NCBI GenBank assembly: GCA_963693315.1
Contig: OY856187.1
Span: forward strand, 73,281,113 to 73,345,112
From: Diogma glabrata
Taxonomy: Eukaryota; Arthropoda; Insecta; Diptera; Cylindrotomidae
DNA length: 64,000 nucleotides
Direction of reading: 5' to 3'
Shown: positions 11,830 through 23,152 of the stretch, in pieces
Numbering within the stretch: the first letter of the stretch is position 1
Layout of the letters: every line of letters starts with the position of its first letter
Made by a program: the position numbers and the translations under genes
The notes under the pieces: model-generated
What the model saw: only the letters and a program-made list of their open reading frames with translations
Database searches by the model: none
What the model was told of the DNA's origin: nothing

Positions 11830-12642
11830 TGTGGTGACTTTTCCATTAATCGTTTGCGTTTAATTTAAAATTCCGTTAAATTCGTTACAATCTTTTAGCA
11901 ATAGATTAATAAAATTTTAGGTACAATTTTTTCTATCTACTTTTTATAAAACTATTTTCATCTAGTACTTATTTTAAAAACAAATTAAAGTAAAAAATTG
12001 ATCAAAACATCTAGGAAAAATTAGTTGTCAGATAAAAAAGATTTTTTCAAAAAACGTTTTCCGAAAATTTATATTATGTTAGCACATATTTTTTTGTGAT
12101 CAAATAAATATTAAAAGGGAAGCAGGACTATTGTTTGTGATGAGTAGTCATACTTTATTCTTATTAAGTTGATTGTTCGAATAAACTAAAAATCAAATTA
12201 TTGTATAAATAGAGTTTTTTATTGGTGTAAACATCAGTTAATGTTTTCAACAGATTCTAGCTGAAGTCTCGAGGATCTGAACAACAAGTACAAGTTAATT
12301 ACTGAAATTGACAGTACTACTACTCACTTGTGATTTTGTTTTTAATCGTTAAGTGTACTTAAAAACGGATAAAAATATAAAGTTATTTTATATGGAAAAA
12401 CGTTACAAGAACTTAAGGAGTGCAAGAATAATTACTTGTGATCATCAGAATATCAATATATTCCACTAAACACAAATCAAAGTGTTACAAACTATAGAAA
12501 AAAGAAAATATATATATATAAAGTGAAGACGCCATCATCACCGGTAACACGACTTTAGAATTGGAGCAAATTGGAGCAATTATATTTATCAAATCTATTG
12601 AACACGCAGCACATAAATATAGCGCAGCTACAAACAGCTACA
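11830..12642 (+). repeat. Right LTR (813 bp)
   Basis: It is a copy of the left LTR, starting TGTGGTGACTTTTCC and ending GCTACA, followed by the duplicated target GAAC at 12643-12646. Confidence 0.95.
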
Positions 12643-13429
12643 GAACGATGAAATTACCAATTTGACAGTTTTAGTACAATTTAGAATTTTGGTACTGAAT
12701 AGCATGGATTGGAACACAGTCTTGATATGCAAAAAAATACAAATGTATCATAGTATGCCAAGAAAATAACTATTTTGAAGTTTAAAATAAATATTTGTTG
12801 TTTGTACGTTGCTATGTAAACAAATTCTCCTAAATTTTGTAGCGATTGACAAAAACATTGTATGACGTTTAAAATAATTTGATAGTTTTGGAAAACTATA
12901 TGACCATTTAATAACTAAAATGTTGCTAAACATTTTTAAACAAATGTAAAAATCTTTTACTAGCTTAAATTGAATAAGAATTATTTACATTTTGTAGACA
13001 AAACTACTGTAAAAATAATTTTATTTAGTTTTTTAGCGTTTTAATAGCGGGCGTTATGAATTCATAATGCCCTCTCATAATTCTCCGGTTTTTATGAATG
13101 TGTTTATATATCGCGTATCCAAGACGTTATAACAAATTTATATCATTGTGAAGCATAAAATAAATTAATTGCTACAAAAATGACTATTGATTTTAATTCT
13201 GAAACGACTGTGTGATTTATTTGTGTGAAAACGACTCTAAAACTAACTGCTTGATTATTAATTAAAAACTTACTTATATAATTAAAAAACGATGACTCGT
13301 TGACCTTATTATTAATTAGTATAAAATCGATCCACTGACCAAACTTTAGTTTTTTGTTTTTATATTATTTTATTAAAAATTACATAATGTAATTTTGCGA
13401 AATCAACGCTTATTTTAATTTAAATAAAG
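12643..13429. other. Right flank of the LTR element; probable older repeat
   Basis: No gene is seen. The stretch at about 12674-12717 is an inverted, near-identical match to about 5976-6020 on the left of the LTR element, as if that element landed inside an older element with inverted repeats. A palindrome GGGCGTTATGAATTCATAA... at about 13045-13068 recalls the hairpin at 5791-5899. Confidence 0.45.
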
Positions 13430-13441
13430 ATTTAGGTTATT
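13430..13441 (+). repeat. 12-bp direct repeat, left flank of the satellite array
   Basis: ATTTAGGTTATT here is repeated exactly at 18411-18422 on the other side of the array, and may be a target duplication. Confidence 0.5.
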
Positions 13442-13573
13442 AATTCAGTAAATTCTTTGTGATATAACATCACCCCGATGGAAAATCTCCCATCAAGAAT
13501 AATATAAGAACTGAATCTAAAAAATTATGGTGCAAATTATGAAACTTTTTGCAATCCATACAATTTTAGAGCG

Positions 13574-13649
13574 ATCTAGTTTCGAACCAATGAGAAAATT
13601 TTAAACTTTAAAAAAGTTTATCATTCTCATCAGGGCTAGCCGACTAGAT
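13574..13649 (-). ncRNA. Hammerhead ribozyme, left block, unit 1
   Basis: Reverse complement of the motif described at 15080-15155, with all core bases kept. Confidence 0.8.
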
Positions 13650-14027
13650 AAACTCTACCAAAAAATGTCAACACTAATGACTATAAACCAAAATTAGGTT
13701 ACAACTCTAGCGAAGTGTAAAAACAAAAAATTTACATAAACATACATTTAATAAATTCAGGTTTAGTCAATTAATTTCTCTGGTGATCACTGTTTTGTTA
13801 TACTCTAGACATTCTAGTATTGAATAACAAACTTGTATCGGTGAGAGGAAGATGACTAGTCTTCACTTGTGTCTATTGACACATGATCAACAATTAATTC
13901 AGTAAATTATTTGTGATATAACATCACCCCGATGGAAAATCTCCCATCAAGAATAATATAAGAACTGAATCTAAAAAATTATGGTGCAAATTATGAAACT
14001 TTTTGCAATCCATACAATTTTAGAGCG

Positions 14028-14103
14028 ATCTAGTTTCGAACCAATGAGAAAATTTTAAACTTTAAAAAAGTTTATCATTCTCATCAGGGCTAGCCGACTA
14101 GAT
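14028..14103 (-). ncRNA. Hammerhead ribozyme, left block, unit 2
   Basis: Reverse complement of the motif at 15080-15155; core intact. Confidence 0.8.
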
Positions 14104-14481
14104 AAACTCTACCAAAAAATGTCAACACTAATGACTATAAACCAAAATTAGGTTACAACTCTAGCGAAGTGTAAAAACAAAAAATTTACATAAACATACA
14201 TTTAATAAATTCAGGTTTAGTCAATTAATTTCTCTGGTGATCACTGTTTTGTTATACTCTAGACATTCTAGTATTGAATAACAAACTTGTATCGGTGAGA
14301 GGAAGATGACTAGTCTTCACTTGTGTCTATTGACACATGATCAACAATTAATTCAGTAAATTATTTGTGATATAACATCACCCCGATGGAAAATCTCCCA
14401 TCAAGAATAATATAAGAACTGAATCTAAAAAATTATGGTGCAAATTATGAAACTTTTTGCAATCCATACAATTTTAGAGCG

Positions 14482-14557
14482 ATCTAGTTTCGAACCAATG
14501 AGAAAATTTTAAACTTTAAAAAAGTTTATCATTCTCATCAGGGCTAGCCGACTAGAT
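14482..14557 (-). ncRNA. Hammerhead ribozyme, left block, unit 3
   Basis: Reverse complement of the motif at 15080-15155; core intact. The next unit (from 14936) is cut by the orientation switch at about 14994 and has lost its CTGATGA box, stem I and cleavage site. Confidence 0.8.
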
Positions 14558-15079
14558 AAACTCTACCAAAAAATGTCAACACTAATGACTATAAACCAAA
14601 ATTAGGTTACAACTCTAGCGAAGTGTAAAAACAAAAAATTTACATAAACATACATTTAATAAATTCAGGTTTAGTCAATTAATTTCTCTGGTGATCACTG
14701 TTTTGTTATACTCTAGACATTCTAGTATTGAATAACAAACTTTTATCGGTGAGAGGAAGATGACTAGTCTTCACTTGTGTCTATTGACACATGATCAACA
14801 ATTAATTCAGTAAATTATTTGTAATATAACATCACCCCGATGGAAAATCTCCCATCAAGAATAATATAAGAACTGAATCTAAAAAATTATGGTGCAAATT
14901 ATGAAACTTTTTGCAATCCATACAATTTTAGAGCGATCTAGTTTCGAACCAATGAGAAAATTTTAAACTTTAAAAAAGTTTATCATTCTCATCTCAAATT
15001 TTTTGTTTTTACACTTCGCTAGAGTTGTAACCTAATTTTGGTTTATAGTCATTAGTGTTGACATTTTTTGGTAGAGTTT

Positions 15080-15155
15080 ATCTAGTCGGCTAGCCCTGAT
15101 GAGAATGATAAACTTTTTTAAAGTTTAAAATTTTCTCATTGGTTCGAAACTAGAT
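15080..15155 (+). ncRNA. Hammerhead ribozyme, right block, unit 1 (reference copy)
   Basis: All invariant parts of the hammerhead consensus are present in order. Stem III 5' strand plus cleavage site is ATCTAGTC (15080-15087), with the predicted cut after C 15087. Stem I is GGC-TA-GCC (15088-15095). The CTGATGA box is at 15096-15102. Stem II starts GAAT (15103) and closes with GTTC (ending 15145) around a long loop holding its own hairpin. GAAA is at 15146-15149, and CTAGAT (15150-15155) completes stem III, with A pairing to U at the 15.1/16.1 position. This is a type III arrangement. The GGCTAGCC stem I is short but self-complementary, so two ribozymes could pair with each other. Activity is predicted, not shown. 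Confidence 0.83.
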
Positions 15156-15533
15156 CGCTCTAAAATTGTATGGATTGCAAAAAGTTTCATAATTTGCACC
15201 ATAATTTTTTAGATTCAGTTCTTATATTATTCTTGATGGGAGATTTTCCATCGGGGTGATGTTATATCACAAATAATTTACTGAATTAATTGTTGATCAT
15301 GTGTCAATAGACACAAGTGAAGACTAGTCATCTTCCTCTCACCGATACAAGTTTGTTATTCAATACTAGAATGTCTAGAGTATAACAAAACAGTGATCAC
15401 CAGAGAAATTAATTGACTAAACCTGAATTTATTAAATGTATGTTTATGTAAATTTTTTGTTTTTACACTTCGCTAGAGTTGTAACCTAATTTTGGTTTAT
15501 AGTCATTAGTGTTGACATTTTTTGGTAGAGTTT

Positions 15534-15609
15534 ATCTAGTCGGCTAGCCCTGATGAGAATGATAAACTTTTTTAAAGTTTAAAATTTTCTCATTGGTTCG
15601 AAACTAGAT
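15534..15609 (+). ncRNA. Hammerhead ribozyme, right block, unit 2
   Basis: Same motif as 15080-15155, one 454-bp period on; core intact. Confidence 0.82.
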
Positions 15610-15987
15610 CGCTCTAAAATTGTATGGATTGCAAAAAGTTTCATAATTTGCACCATAATTTTTTAGATTCAGTTCTTATATTATTTTTGATGGGAGATTT
15701 TCCATCGGGGTGATGTTATATCACAAATAATTTACTGAATTAATTGTTGATCATGTGTCAATAGACACAAGTGAAGACTAGTCATCTTCCTCTCACCGAT
15801 ACAAGTTTGTTATTCAATACTAGAATGTCTAGAGTATAACAAAACAGTGATCACCAGAGAAATTAATTGACTAAACCTGAATTTATTAAATGTATGTTTA
15901 TGTAAATTTTTTGTTTTTACACTTCGCTAGAGTTGTAACCTAATTTTGGTTTATAGTCATTAGTGTTGACATTTTTTGGTAGAGTTT

Positions 15988-16063
15988 ATCTAGTCGGCTA
16001 GCCCTGATGAGAATGATAAACTTTTTTAAAGTTTAAAATTTTCTCATTGGTTCGAAACTAGAT
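15988..16063 (+). ncRNA. Hammerhead ribozyme, right block, unit 3
   Basis: Same motif as 15080-15155; core intact. Confidence 0.82.
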
Positions 16064-16441
16064 CGCTCTAAAATTGTATGGATTGCAAAAAGTTTCATAA
16101 TTTGCACCATAATTTTTTAGATTCAGTTCTTATATTATTCTTGATGGGAGATTTTCCATCGGGGTGATGTTATATCACAAATAATTTACTGAATTAATTG
16201 TTGATCATGTGTCAATAGACACAAGTGAAGACTAGTCATCTTCCTCTCACCGATACAAGTTTGTTATTCAATACTAGAATGTCTAGAGTATAACAAAACA
16301 GTGATCACCAGAGAAATTAATTGACTAAACCTGAATTTATTAAATGTATGTTTATGTAAATTTTTTGTTTTTACACTTCGCTAGAGTTGTAACCTAATTT
16401 TGGTTTATAGTCATTAGTGTTGACATTTTTTGGTAGAGTTT

Positions 16442-16517
16442 ATCTAGTCGGCTAGCCCTGATGAGAATGATAAACTTTTTTAAAGTTTAAAATTTTCTCA
16501 TTGGTTCGAAACTAGAT
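16442..16517 (+). ncRNA. Hammerhead ribozyme, right block, unit 4
   Basis: Same motif as 15080-15155; core intact. Confidence 0.82.
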
Positions 16518-16895
16518 CGCTCTAAAATTGTATGGATTGCAAAAAGTTTCATAATTTGCACCATAATTTTTTAGATTCAGTTCTTATATTATTCTTGATG
16601 GGAGATTTTCCATCGGGGTGATGTTATATCACAAATAATTTACTGAATTAATTGTTGATCATGTGTCAATAGACACAAGTGAAGACTAGTCATCTTCCTC
16701 TCACCGATACAAGTTTGTTATTCAATACTAGAATGTCTAGAGTATAACAAAACAGTGATCACCAGAGAAATTAATTGACTAAACCTGAATTTATTAAATG
16801 TATGTTTATGTAAATTTTTTGTTTTTACACTTCGCTAGAGTTGTAACCTAATTTTGGTTTATAGTCATTAGTGTTGACATTTTTTGGTAGAGTTT

Positions 16896-16971
16896 ATCTA
16901 GTCGGCTAGCCCTGATGAGAATGATAAACTTTTTTAAAGTTTAAAATTTTCTCATTGGTTCGAAACTAGAT
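16896..16971 (+). ncRNA. Hammerhead ribozyme, right block, unit 5
   Basis: Same motif as 15080-15155; core intact. Confidence 0.82.
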
Positions 16972-17349
16972 CGCTCTAAAATTGTATGGATTGCAAAAAG
17001 TTTCATAATTTGCACCATAATTTTTTAGATTCAGTTCTTATATTATTCTTGATGGGAGATTTTCCATCGGGGTGATGTTATATCACAAATAATTTACTGA
17101 ATTAATTGTTGATCATGTGTCAATAGACACAAGTGAAGACTAGTCATCTTCCTCTCACCGATACAAGTTTGTTATTCAATACTAGAATGTCTAGAGTATA
17201 ACAAAACAGTGATCACCAGAGAAATTAATTGACTAAACCTGAATTTATTAAATGTATGTTTATGTAAATTTTTTGTTTTTACACTTCGCTAGAGTTGTAA
17301 CCTAATTTTGGTTTATAGTCATTAGTGTTGACATTTTTTGGTAGAGTTT

Positions 17350-17425
17350 ATCTAGTCGGCTAGCCCTGATGAGAATGATAAACTTTTTTAAAGTTTAAAA
17401 TTTTCTCATTGGTTCGAAACTAGAT
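17350..17425 (+). ncRNA. Hammerhead ribozyme, right block, unit 6
   Basis: Same motif as 15080-15155; core intact. Confidence 0.82.
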
Positions 17426-17803
17426 CGCTCTAAAATTGTATGGATTGCAAAAAGTTTCATAATTTGCACCATAATTTTTTAGATTCAGTTCTTATATTAT
17501 TCTTGATGGGAGATTTTCCATCGGGGTGATGTTATATCACAAATAATTTACTGAATTAATTGTTGATCATGTGTCAATAGACACAAGTGAAGACTAGTCA
17601 TCTTCCTCTCACCGATACAAGTTTGTTATTCAATACTAGAATGTCTAGAGTATAACAAAACAGTGATCACCAGAGAAATTAATTGACTAAACCTGAATTT
17701 ATTAAATGTATGTTTATGTAAATTTTTTGTTTTTACACTTCGCTAGAGTTGTAACCTAATTTTGGTTTATAGTCATTAGTGTTGACATTTTTTGGTAGAG
17801 TTT

Positions 17804-17879
17804 ATCTAGTCGGCTAGCCCTGATGAGAATGATAAACTTTTTTAAAGTTTAAAATTTTCTCATTGGTTCGAAACTAGAT
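17804..17879 (+). ncRNA. Hammerhead ribozyme, right block, unit 7
   Basis: Same motif as 15080-15155; core intact. Confidence 0.82.
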
Positions 17880-18257
17880 CGCTCTAAAATTGTATGGATT
17901 GCAAAAAGTTTCATAATTTGCACCATAATTTTTTAGATTCAGTTCTTATATTATTCTTGATGGGAGATTTTCCATCGGGGTGATGTTATATCACAAATAA
18001 TTTACTGAATTAATTGTTGATCATGTGTCAATAGACACAAGTGAAGACTAGTCATCTTCCTCTCACCGATACAAGTTTGTTATTCAATACTAGAATGTCT
18101 AGAGTATAACAAAACAGTGATCACCAGAGAAATTAATTGACTAAACCTGAATTTATTAAATGTATGTTTATGTAAATTTTTTGTTTTTACACTTCGCTAG
18201 AGTTGTAACCTAATTTTGGTTTATAGTCATTAGTGTTGACATTTTTTGGTAGAGTTT

Positions 18258-18333
18258 ATCTAGTCGGCTAGCCCTGATGAGAATGATAAACTTTTTTAAA
18301 GTTTAAAATTTTCTCATTGGTTCGAAACTAGAT
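18258..18333 (+). ncRNA. Hammerhead ribozyme, right block, unit 8
   Basis: Same motif as 15080-15155; core intact. It lies in the last, truncated unit of the array. Confidence 0.82.
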
Positions 18334-18410
18334 CGCTCTAAAATTGTATGGATTGCAAAAAGTTTCATAATTTGCACCATAATTTTTTAGATTCAGTTCT
18401 TATATCTTAT

Positions 18411-18422
18411 ATTTAGGTTATT
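18411..18422 (+). repeat. 12-bp direct repeat, right flank of the satellite array
   Basis: ATTTAGGTTATT, identical to 13430-13441. Confidence 0.5.
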
Positions 18423-21400
18423 ATCGCGGAAATATTGTTTTAATAAACTTGGAATAAATGTGCGATTTGCGAAAAAGGTGTTATGACTTATGAAATTGTA
18501 ATTGATTGAAATGGAAAACTAGAGTTTAGGTCAGTGTTGCGTTTTTGTTGGATTTGTTTATAATTTGGAATATTGGGAAATGTTATTAATTGTTTTTGGT
18601 TCTACTACACTACCATGGTAAGCTGTCATGAGACCAGCCATCACTTGTTGAGCAGACACATTTAGTAAATGATCACAGCTAACTCATAGACGGTATCAAA
18701 ATGGTATGAAGGTATCAAAATACGAAATTGTAAGAAAAGGCTATTTCCAAAAGAGCGATATGCATACATGTCTAGCGATATGAAGTTGGGTATAGAAGTT
18801 AATACATTGAACCTCTTCATTTTAAACCAAAAACACACGCGTAAAAACAGTTCGACGCTGTGAGGGAAATCTAAGTGAAGAATAATGAAGCCTTATACAG
18901 GATACCTTGAGACGTGGATGTAGACTATCTATACAAGGATGAGAGAATAAACTATGAAGAAACGATAAAATATCTGGATAAATACCACACGGTTAACACA
19001 GCCCAAAACTGGTTCTGCGAAGGTGTGTCCAACTGGGTAATTGTTAGAGAGTGAGCAATGGAGTGCACTGGCCCTGATACAGAGCCACTTCTTGCATTTA
19101 CCACTATATTGTGGCTTGGACTTTTATACCAATAGTAACAAAACAAAATAAAACAAAGGAGATTACTCCCGGGATACGGATTGTCCCTGCACGAATCTTA
19201 AATTTGGGAATCTCTTATTATTTTGTTAGCTTTATCCTAACATTCCAAAGGAAAAAATAATTAAACAAAAATTAATATATATTGAATCTAAAATACCTTA
19301 AATTAACTGTTGATTGGTGGACCCCTTTCACTTCCAGTATAGTTTCCTATTACCAAAGTTTAATTTCCAAAACTCAACAGCATCTGATTTTGTTATACGA
19401 AATTGATCACCAGCAAAAAATCCATTTGGAAATATAGCTTTTAATTCACTTCCTTAAATAGTTTTATAGCTTGCTTACATTTTCTCATTAAATTATTTGT
19501 AAATATATTAAAATGTTCATTTGTGTGTAATATATGCATTTGATCCTCACATTTAGAATAAATCAAACGTAATCTTTGATATGTATCAATTTATTATTAA
19601 TTCTAGACACTTATAATTAAAAACACACTATTCAAACTTTCATAAAACATTTTTTTTGTTTTTATATAGCATTACAAAAATTTGTTTCTGATATAATTAT
19701 CAATGAACTTATTTTTTCTAAACATGATTGCATGAACAAACTTTGACTAGATGTGATCTTTTGAACAGTCAAAACCGGAATGAATTTACATCAAATTGTT
19801 TTTAAAAACATCGACTTCATTTTAAACAAAAAATTGTTTTGACCTCTTCTAATGAAAATCAAAATCGTGTAATACCAAAGATTCAGCAAAAATTAGTAAC
19901 GACATCTGTTCGTTAGAAATGAAAATAAAATTGAGTACGTTCGTTTGTTTTTTATAGTATATTCGAAATTTAACTAGCCGTTAAGTATTAGAAAATTTTA
20001 AAATGATTATTAATGAAAAAAATGAACTGAAACTAATGAAATACATTTTTATTGAATTAGAAAAAGAAGATGAATTGGTTTTATTATTGTTTAGGCGAAT
20101 AAGCGGACGTTACAGGAGATGTATCCTTTTTAAACCGAGCGTTAAGCATTGACCCCTAAATATTTTTGCTCATCACTGCACATTAAATCTTTCCTTTCGA
20201 CCCCCGGAAAATGGTTAGAAATTCAATTAAATTATAAATAATTGATATTCAAATATCAATATTAGATTATCCGGAACAGTTTAACATTTAGCTTTTAGTT
20301 CGTTTCCAAAGAAAGTGTGCTTATTTATTTTTTATAAAGTACAAACTAGTCGACTGACCTATAATTTCATGAGAAGTGTATAAATTGCAATTGAAAATTA
20401 CATTTAAGTAATTATTATTGTTTTTTTGTTATACATATGCATGTTTGTTTATAAAATAACTTAGCGAAATTGTAAGAACAAACGATAAAAAAAGAGAGAG
20501 AGGGAGTAAGTAAAAGGTCAACAATTTTATGTTGACCTTATGAAGGCTTGTTTCGCTGATAACATTTTAATATTGTATCAACTATTTTAAAAAGAGTAAA
20601 TCGACAAAAAAATAGATATGCGGTGTTGATCTCTTTAAGAGCTGGTTGTTGAGTTCAGTAAAGCGTGTAAAGCCGATTTTTTAACTGAATTATTTCAATA
20701 ATGATTAATGTGTTTGAGTATTATGGATTAGTAAATTGACTTTTTGATTTTTATTCAAAAGTTTACAATAAATCGTCTCTATGTAATTAATTTAAACAGT
20801 TGAGAGTTGTATAATCATTATTTACATATTAAATACCACACTTTTCATTGTAATTGTTTTGAAATGCAAGTTATTAAAATGATGTAATTGTAGTCTGATT
20901 TTGCACTATTTATAGCTTATGATTTTTTAAAAGGTATTACTACGATCGTAAAAAAGGATTTATCGTGAAGTCATCATATAGATTATAGAACAAATAAATT
21001 TGTTTTTAAAGCGTATTAATAAAATAAAAAAGTTTCGGTTTAGAGTAATTGAAGAGATCTGAGCTTACACTTAGACGTCCACAAAAAATTATTCAATATC
21101 AGTGTTCAAGTCAGTGCTGACTTTGCTTTTAAAGTTTAGGAAACAAATATCTGCAAGTGATGTACTTGTACCCAATGTTGTAAACACTAAAAGTATACGG
21201 TTCTAATAAGAATCTGAGTGTTAGGCATTTATCATTTATATAAAAGATAACATAACATTTAAACACTTCGTAAAAATTATTTTATTAAATCAGCTTTTTT
21301 AGAAGATAAAGCTTCTACATTTCGTTAAAATTTCTTACTGGCGTACACACATAATCTTAAAATTCAAAAGATATCGCGTTTTATTTTTGCTATAAATTTA

Positions 21401-23152
21401 TGAACTATAGACCTAATCGTACGTTAAAAATAAAATTGTGTCACGCTTACGTCATCTGAACTTCTATCATAGCTCTGACATTTAATCTTGCTAGTTAAAC
21501 GAAAGATTTTAAATTTAACTCAACATAAGTTGAACAAAGTCATTTCTATAAAACAGTTATAAATAGAGAATGACTATAAATTTATAATGTTTTATCCTTA
21601 ATCCTATTCGATTATCAAAAGCTTTGTACAATTTTTTCACATTGATAAGTGTAGGAGTTTATCGTGCTATGTGTATAATTATGAGATTCAACTTTCTTAA
21701 TTGATCAGCTATACAAAGAAACTTATATTTTTGACTAACTATGTCTTCCCAGAAATATTATGTGTTTGTACAACTAGTTATTGTAAGCGATAAAAACGGT
21801 ATCGTAGCGACTTTTTAATATAAAACGCCCCCTTATCTCTTAAATAGAGTAACATACAAACAGAGACCCGGATATGGAGCTGCCAATATTAAACACCGAG
21901 CAAAACTCAGGTTCGTTTTGGCGAGCCAATCCTTGACTAGTTAACTTCAGTTTCAATCTGGGCCAGTTGAAAATGCCTAAACTGAACCAAGATTTAGTTT
22001 AATATATTACGCGTTATTCACCAGGCTGATGCATTGTAAACATGTGCACGTCATATTATGTTTATCTTTATTTTTAAGGTCACTCTTCACACATTTAAAG
22101 AAGGTTTAAGAAAAAAAATGGGTTTGGGAGATCTGGTCGACCGTCGAAGTCTGATTTGCCAGACTTGGCCCCAGGACATCAGTCCAAACTTGGTTCATGC
22201 TTGGGCCGTACGACTGGGTACGACACCCATCTAGGTGAAAGTGTTTTTAAACAAAACATTAACAACCATCAACACACCGGAGTCAACTAAAAATATAAAT
22301 AAACTGTTCAGTGTATATTAGATTTTGTACTCATAAATTTTGTTTCTAAATAACTTATTTTCTGATCAATTATTCTACTTTATTTCTCTGTATGTCGCAT
22401 GATATTCTATAAACTGTATTGATATCGAAAATTATATCCAATTAATATTGTGTAACAATGTACCATCCAACCTTTACATAAGATATTTTTCAATATATTA
22501 CACATTTTACAGATAATGATACAGATAATGATAAAGCATGAGAACAGCATTAATTTCGCATTCTAGTTATGATAATGCAAATCTTTGCAACTCGTTTAAA
22601 TGTTACTTTTGAACCTTGTATGCACATTTATTTATTCATAAAATTAAATCCACCAATTTAATATTTTTATATATCTTCTGATGTAATTTTATGTCATAAA
22701 TGAGACAAAGGTTGATATTTTTTTATCAGTAATAGTAATACTATCTCTGATTGAATTCTTTTGACTAATCGCCAAAAGATTTATTGATCGATAAGAAATT
22801 ATCAGGTGATAAGAAAAGTAGCGGTTCAACGTAAATTATCTTTAATTAGAAATGTTTTTAAATTAAACGATTTTGAGGGTTTTAGTTTGATTTCTCAAAG
22901 AAATACATATTTTGTCATTATAAATACATAGGTATTTATATGAATGTATTATTAAATTATTCAAAAGCCATTAATAAAATAAATTTATATCTTAAATGCC
23001 GTACTTTACGCTTAAATAAAAATTTATATGTATACATGTTCTCCTTTTTTAACGAATTTTAAGAGATCATATTCATTGTTCCATTCATATGAAATATTAA
23101 GCTCAATTTATAGTCTTAAATATGTCACTGTGGCTTGTTTAAACAATTACAC
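18423..23152. other. 4.7 kb of unassigned AT-rich DNA
   Basis: No convincing gene, tRNA or transposon was recognised. The slightly GC-richer patches near 18600-19140 and 21860-22240 may be decayed repeats; the latter contains CCAGACTTGGCCCCAGGACATC-like text with no coding frame. A small perfect palindrome, AAGGTCAAC with GTTGACCTT, lies at about 20516-20541. Host introns or regulatory DNA cannot be excluded. Confidence 0.4.

Larger units (their letters stand above)
6224..12642 (+). mobile_element. Ty3/gypsy LTR retrotransposon, CsRn1-like, apparently intact
   Basis: The element is 6419 bp: LTR, primer site, gag, -1 frameshift, pol (protease, RT, RNase H, integrase), LTR. Four bases, GAAC, are duplicated at 6220-6223 and 12643-12646, the size usual for this superfamily. 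The LTRs are TG...CA, both 813 bp, and by eye differ at a single base (about 6398 versus 12009), so the insertion is young. A purine-rich GGTGAGGGAGTG at 11815-11826 just before the right LTR is the probable polypurine tract. No env gene is present. The CHCC Gag motif and a tRNA-Trp-like primer site point to the CsRn1/Kabuki clade. Confidence 0.93.
13442..18410. repeat. 454-bp satellite array with hammerhead ribozyme, orientation switch at ~14994
   Basis: The period is exactly 454 bp by several landmarks, for example CAATTAATTCAG at 13891, 14345 and 14799, and the T-run before TTTACACTTCGC at 14999, 15453, 15907, 16361, 16815, 17269, 17723 and 18177. About 3.4 units run in one direction (13442-14993); about 7.5 units then run in the opposite direction (14996-18410). 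Units are almost identical; only scattered single changes were seen. Each complete unit encodes a hammerhead ribozyme, on the minus strand left of the switch and on the plus strand right of it. No protein is encoded. Confidence 0.95.

Noticed and set aside
13442..18410. CRISPR array or multicopy gene family
   Set aside because: Units are contiguous 454-bp repeats without variable spacers and have no ORF; the setting is eukaryotic.
20516..20541. Palindrome AAGGTCAAC/GTTGACCTT as an operator or receptor element
   Set aside because: A single short palindrome with no gene nearby; chance is a sufficient explanation.
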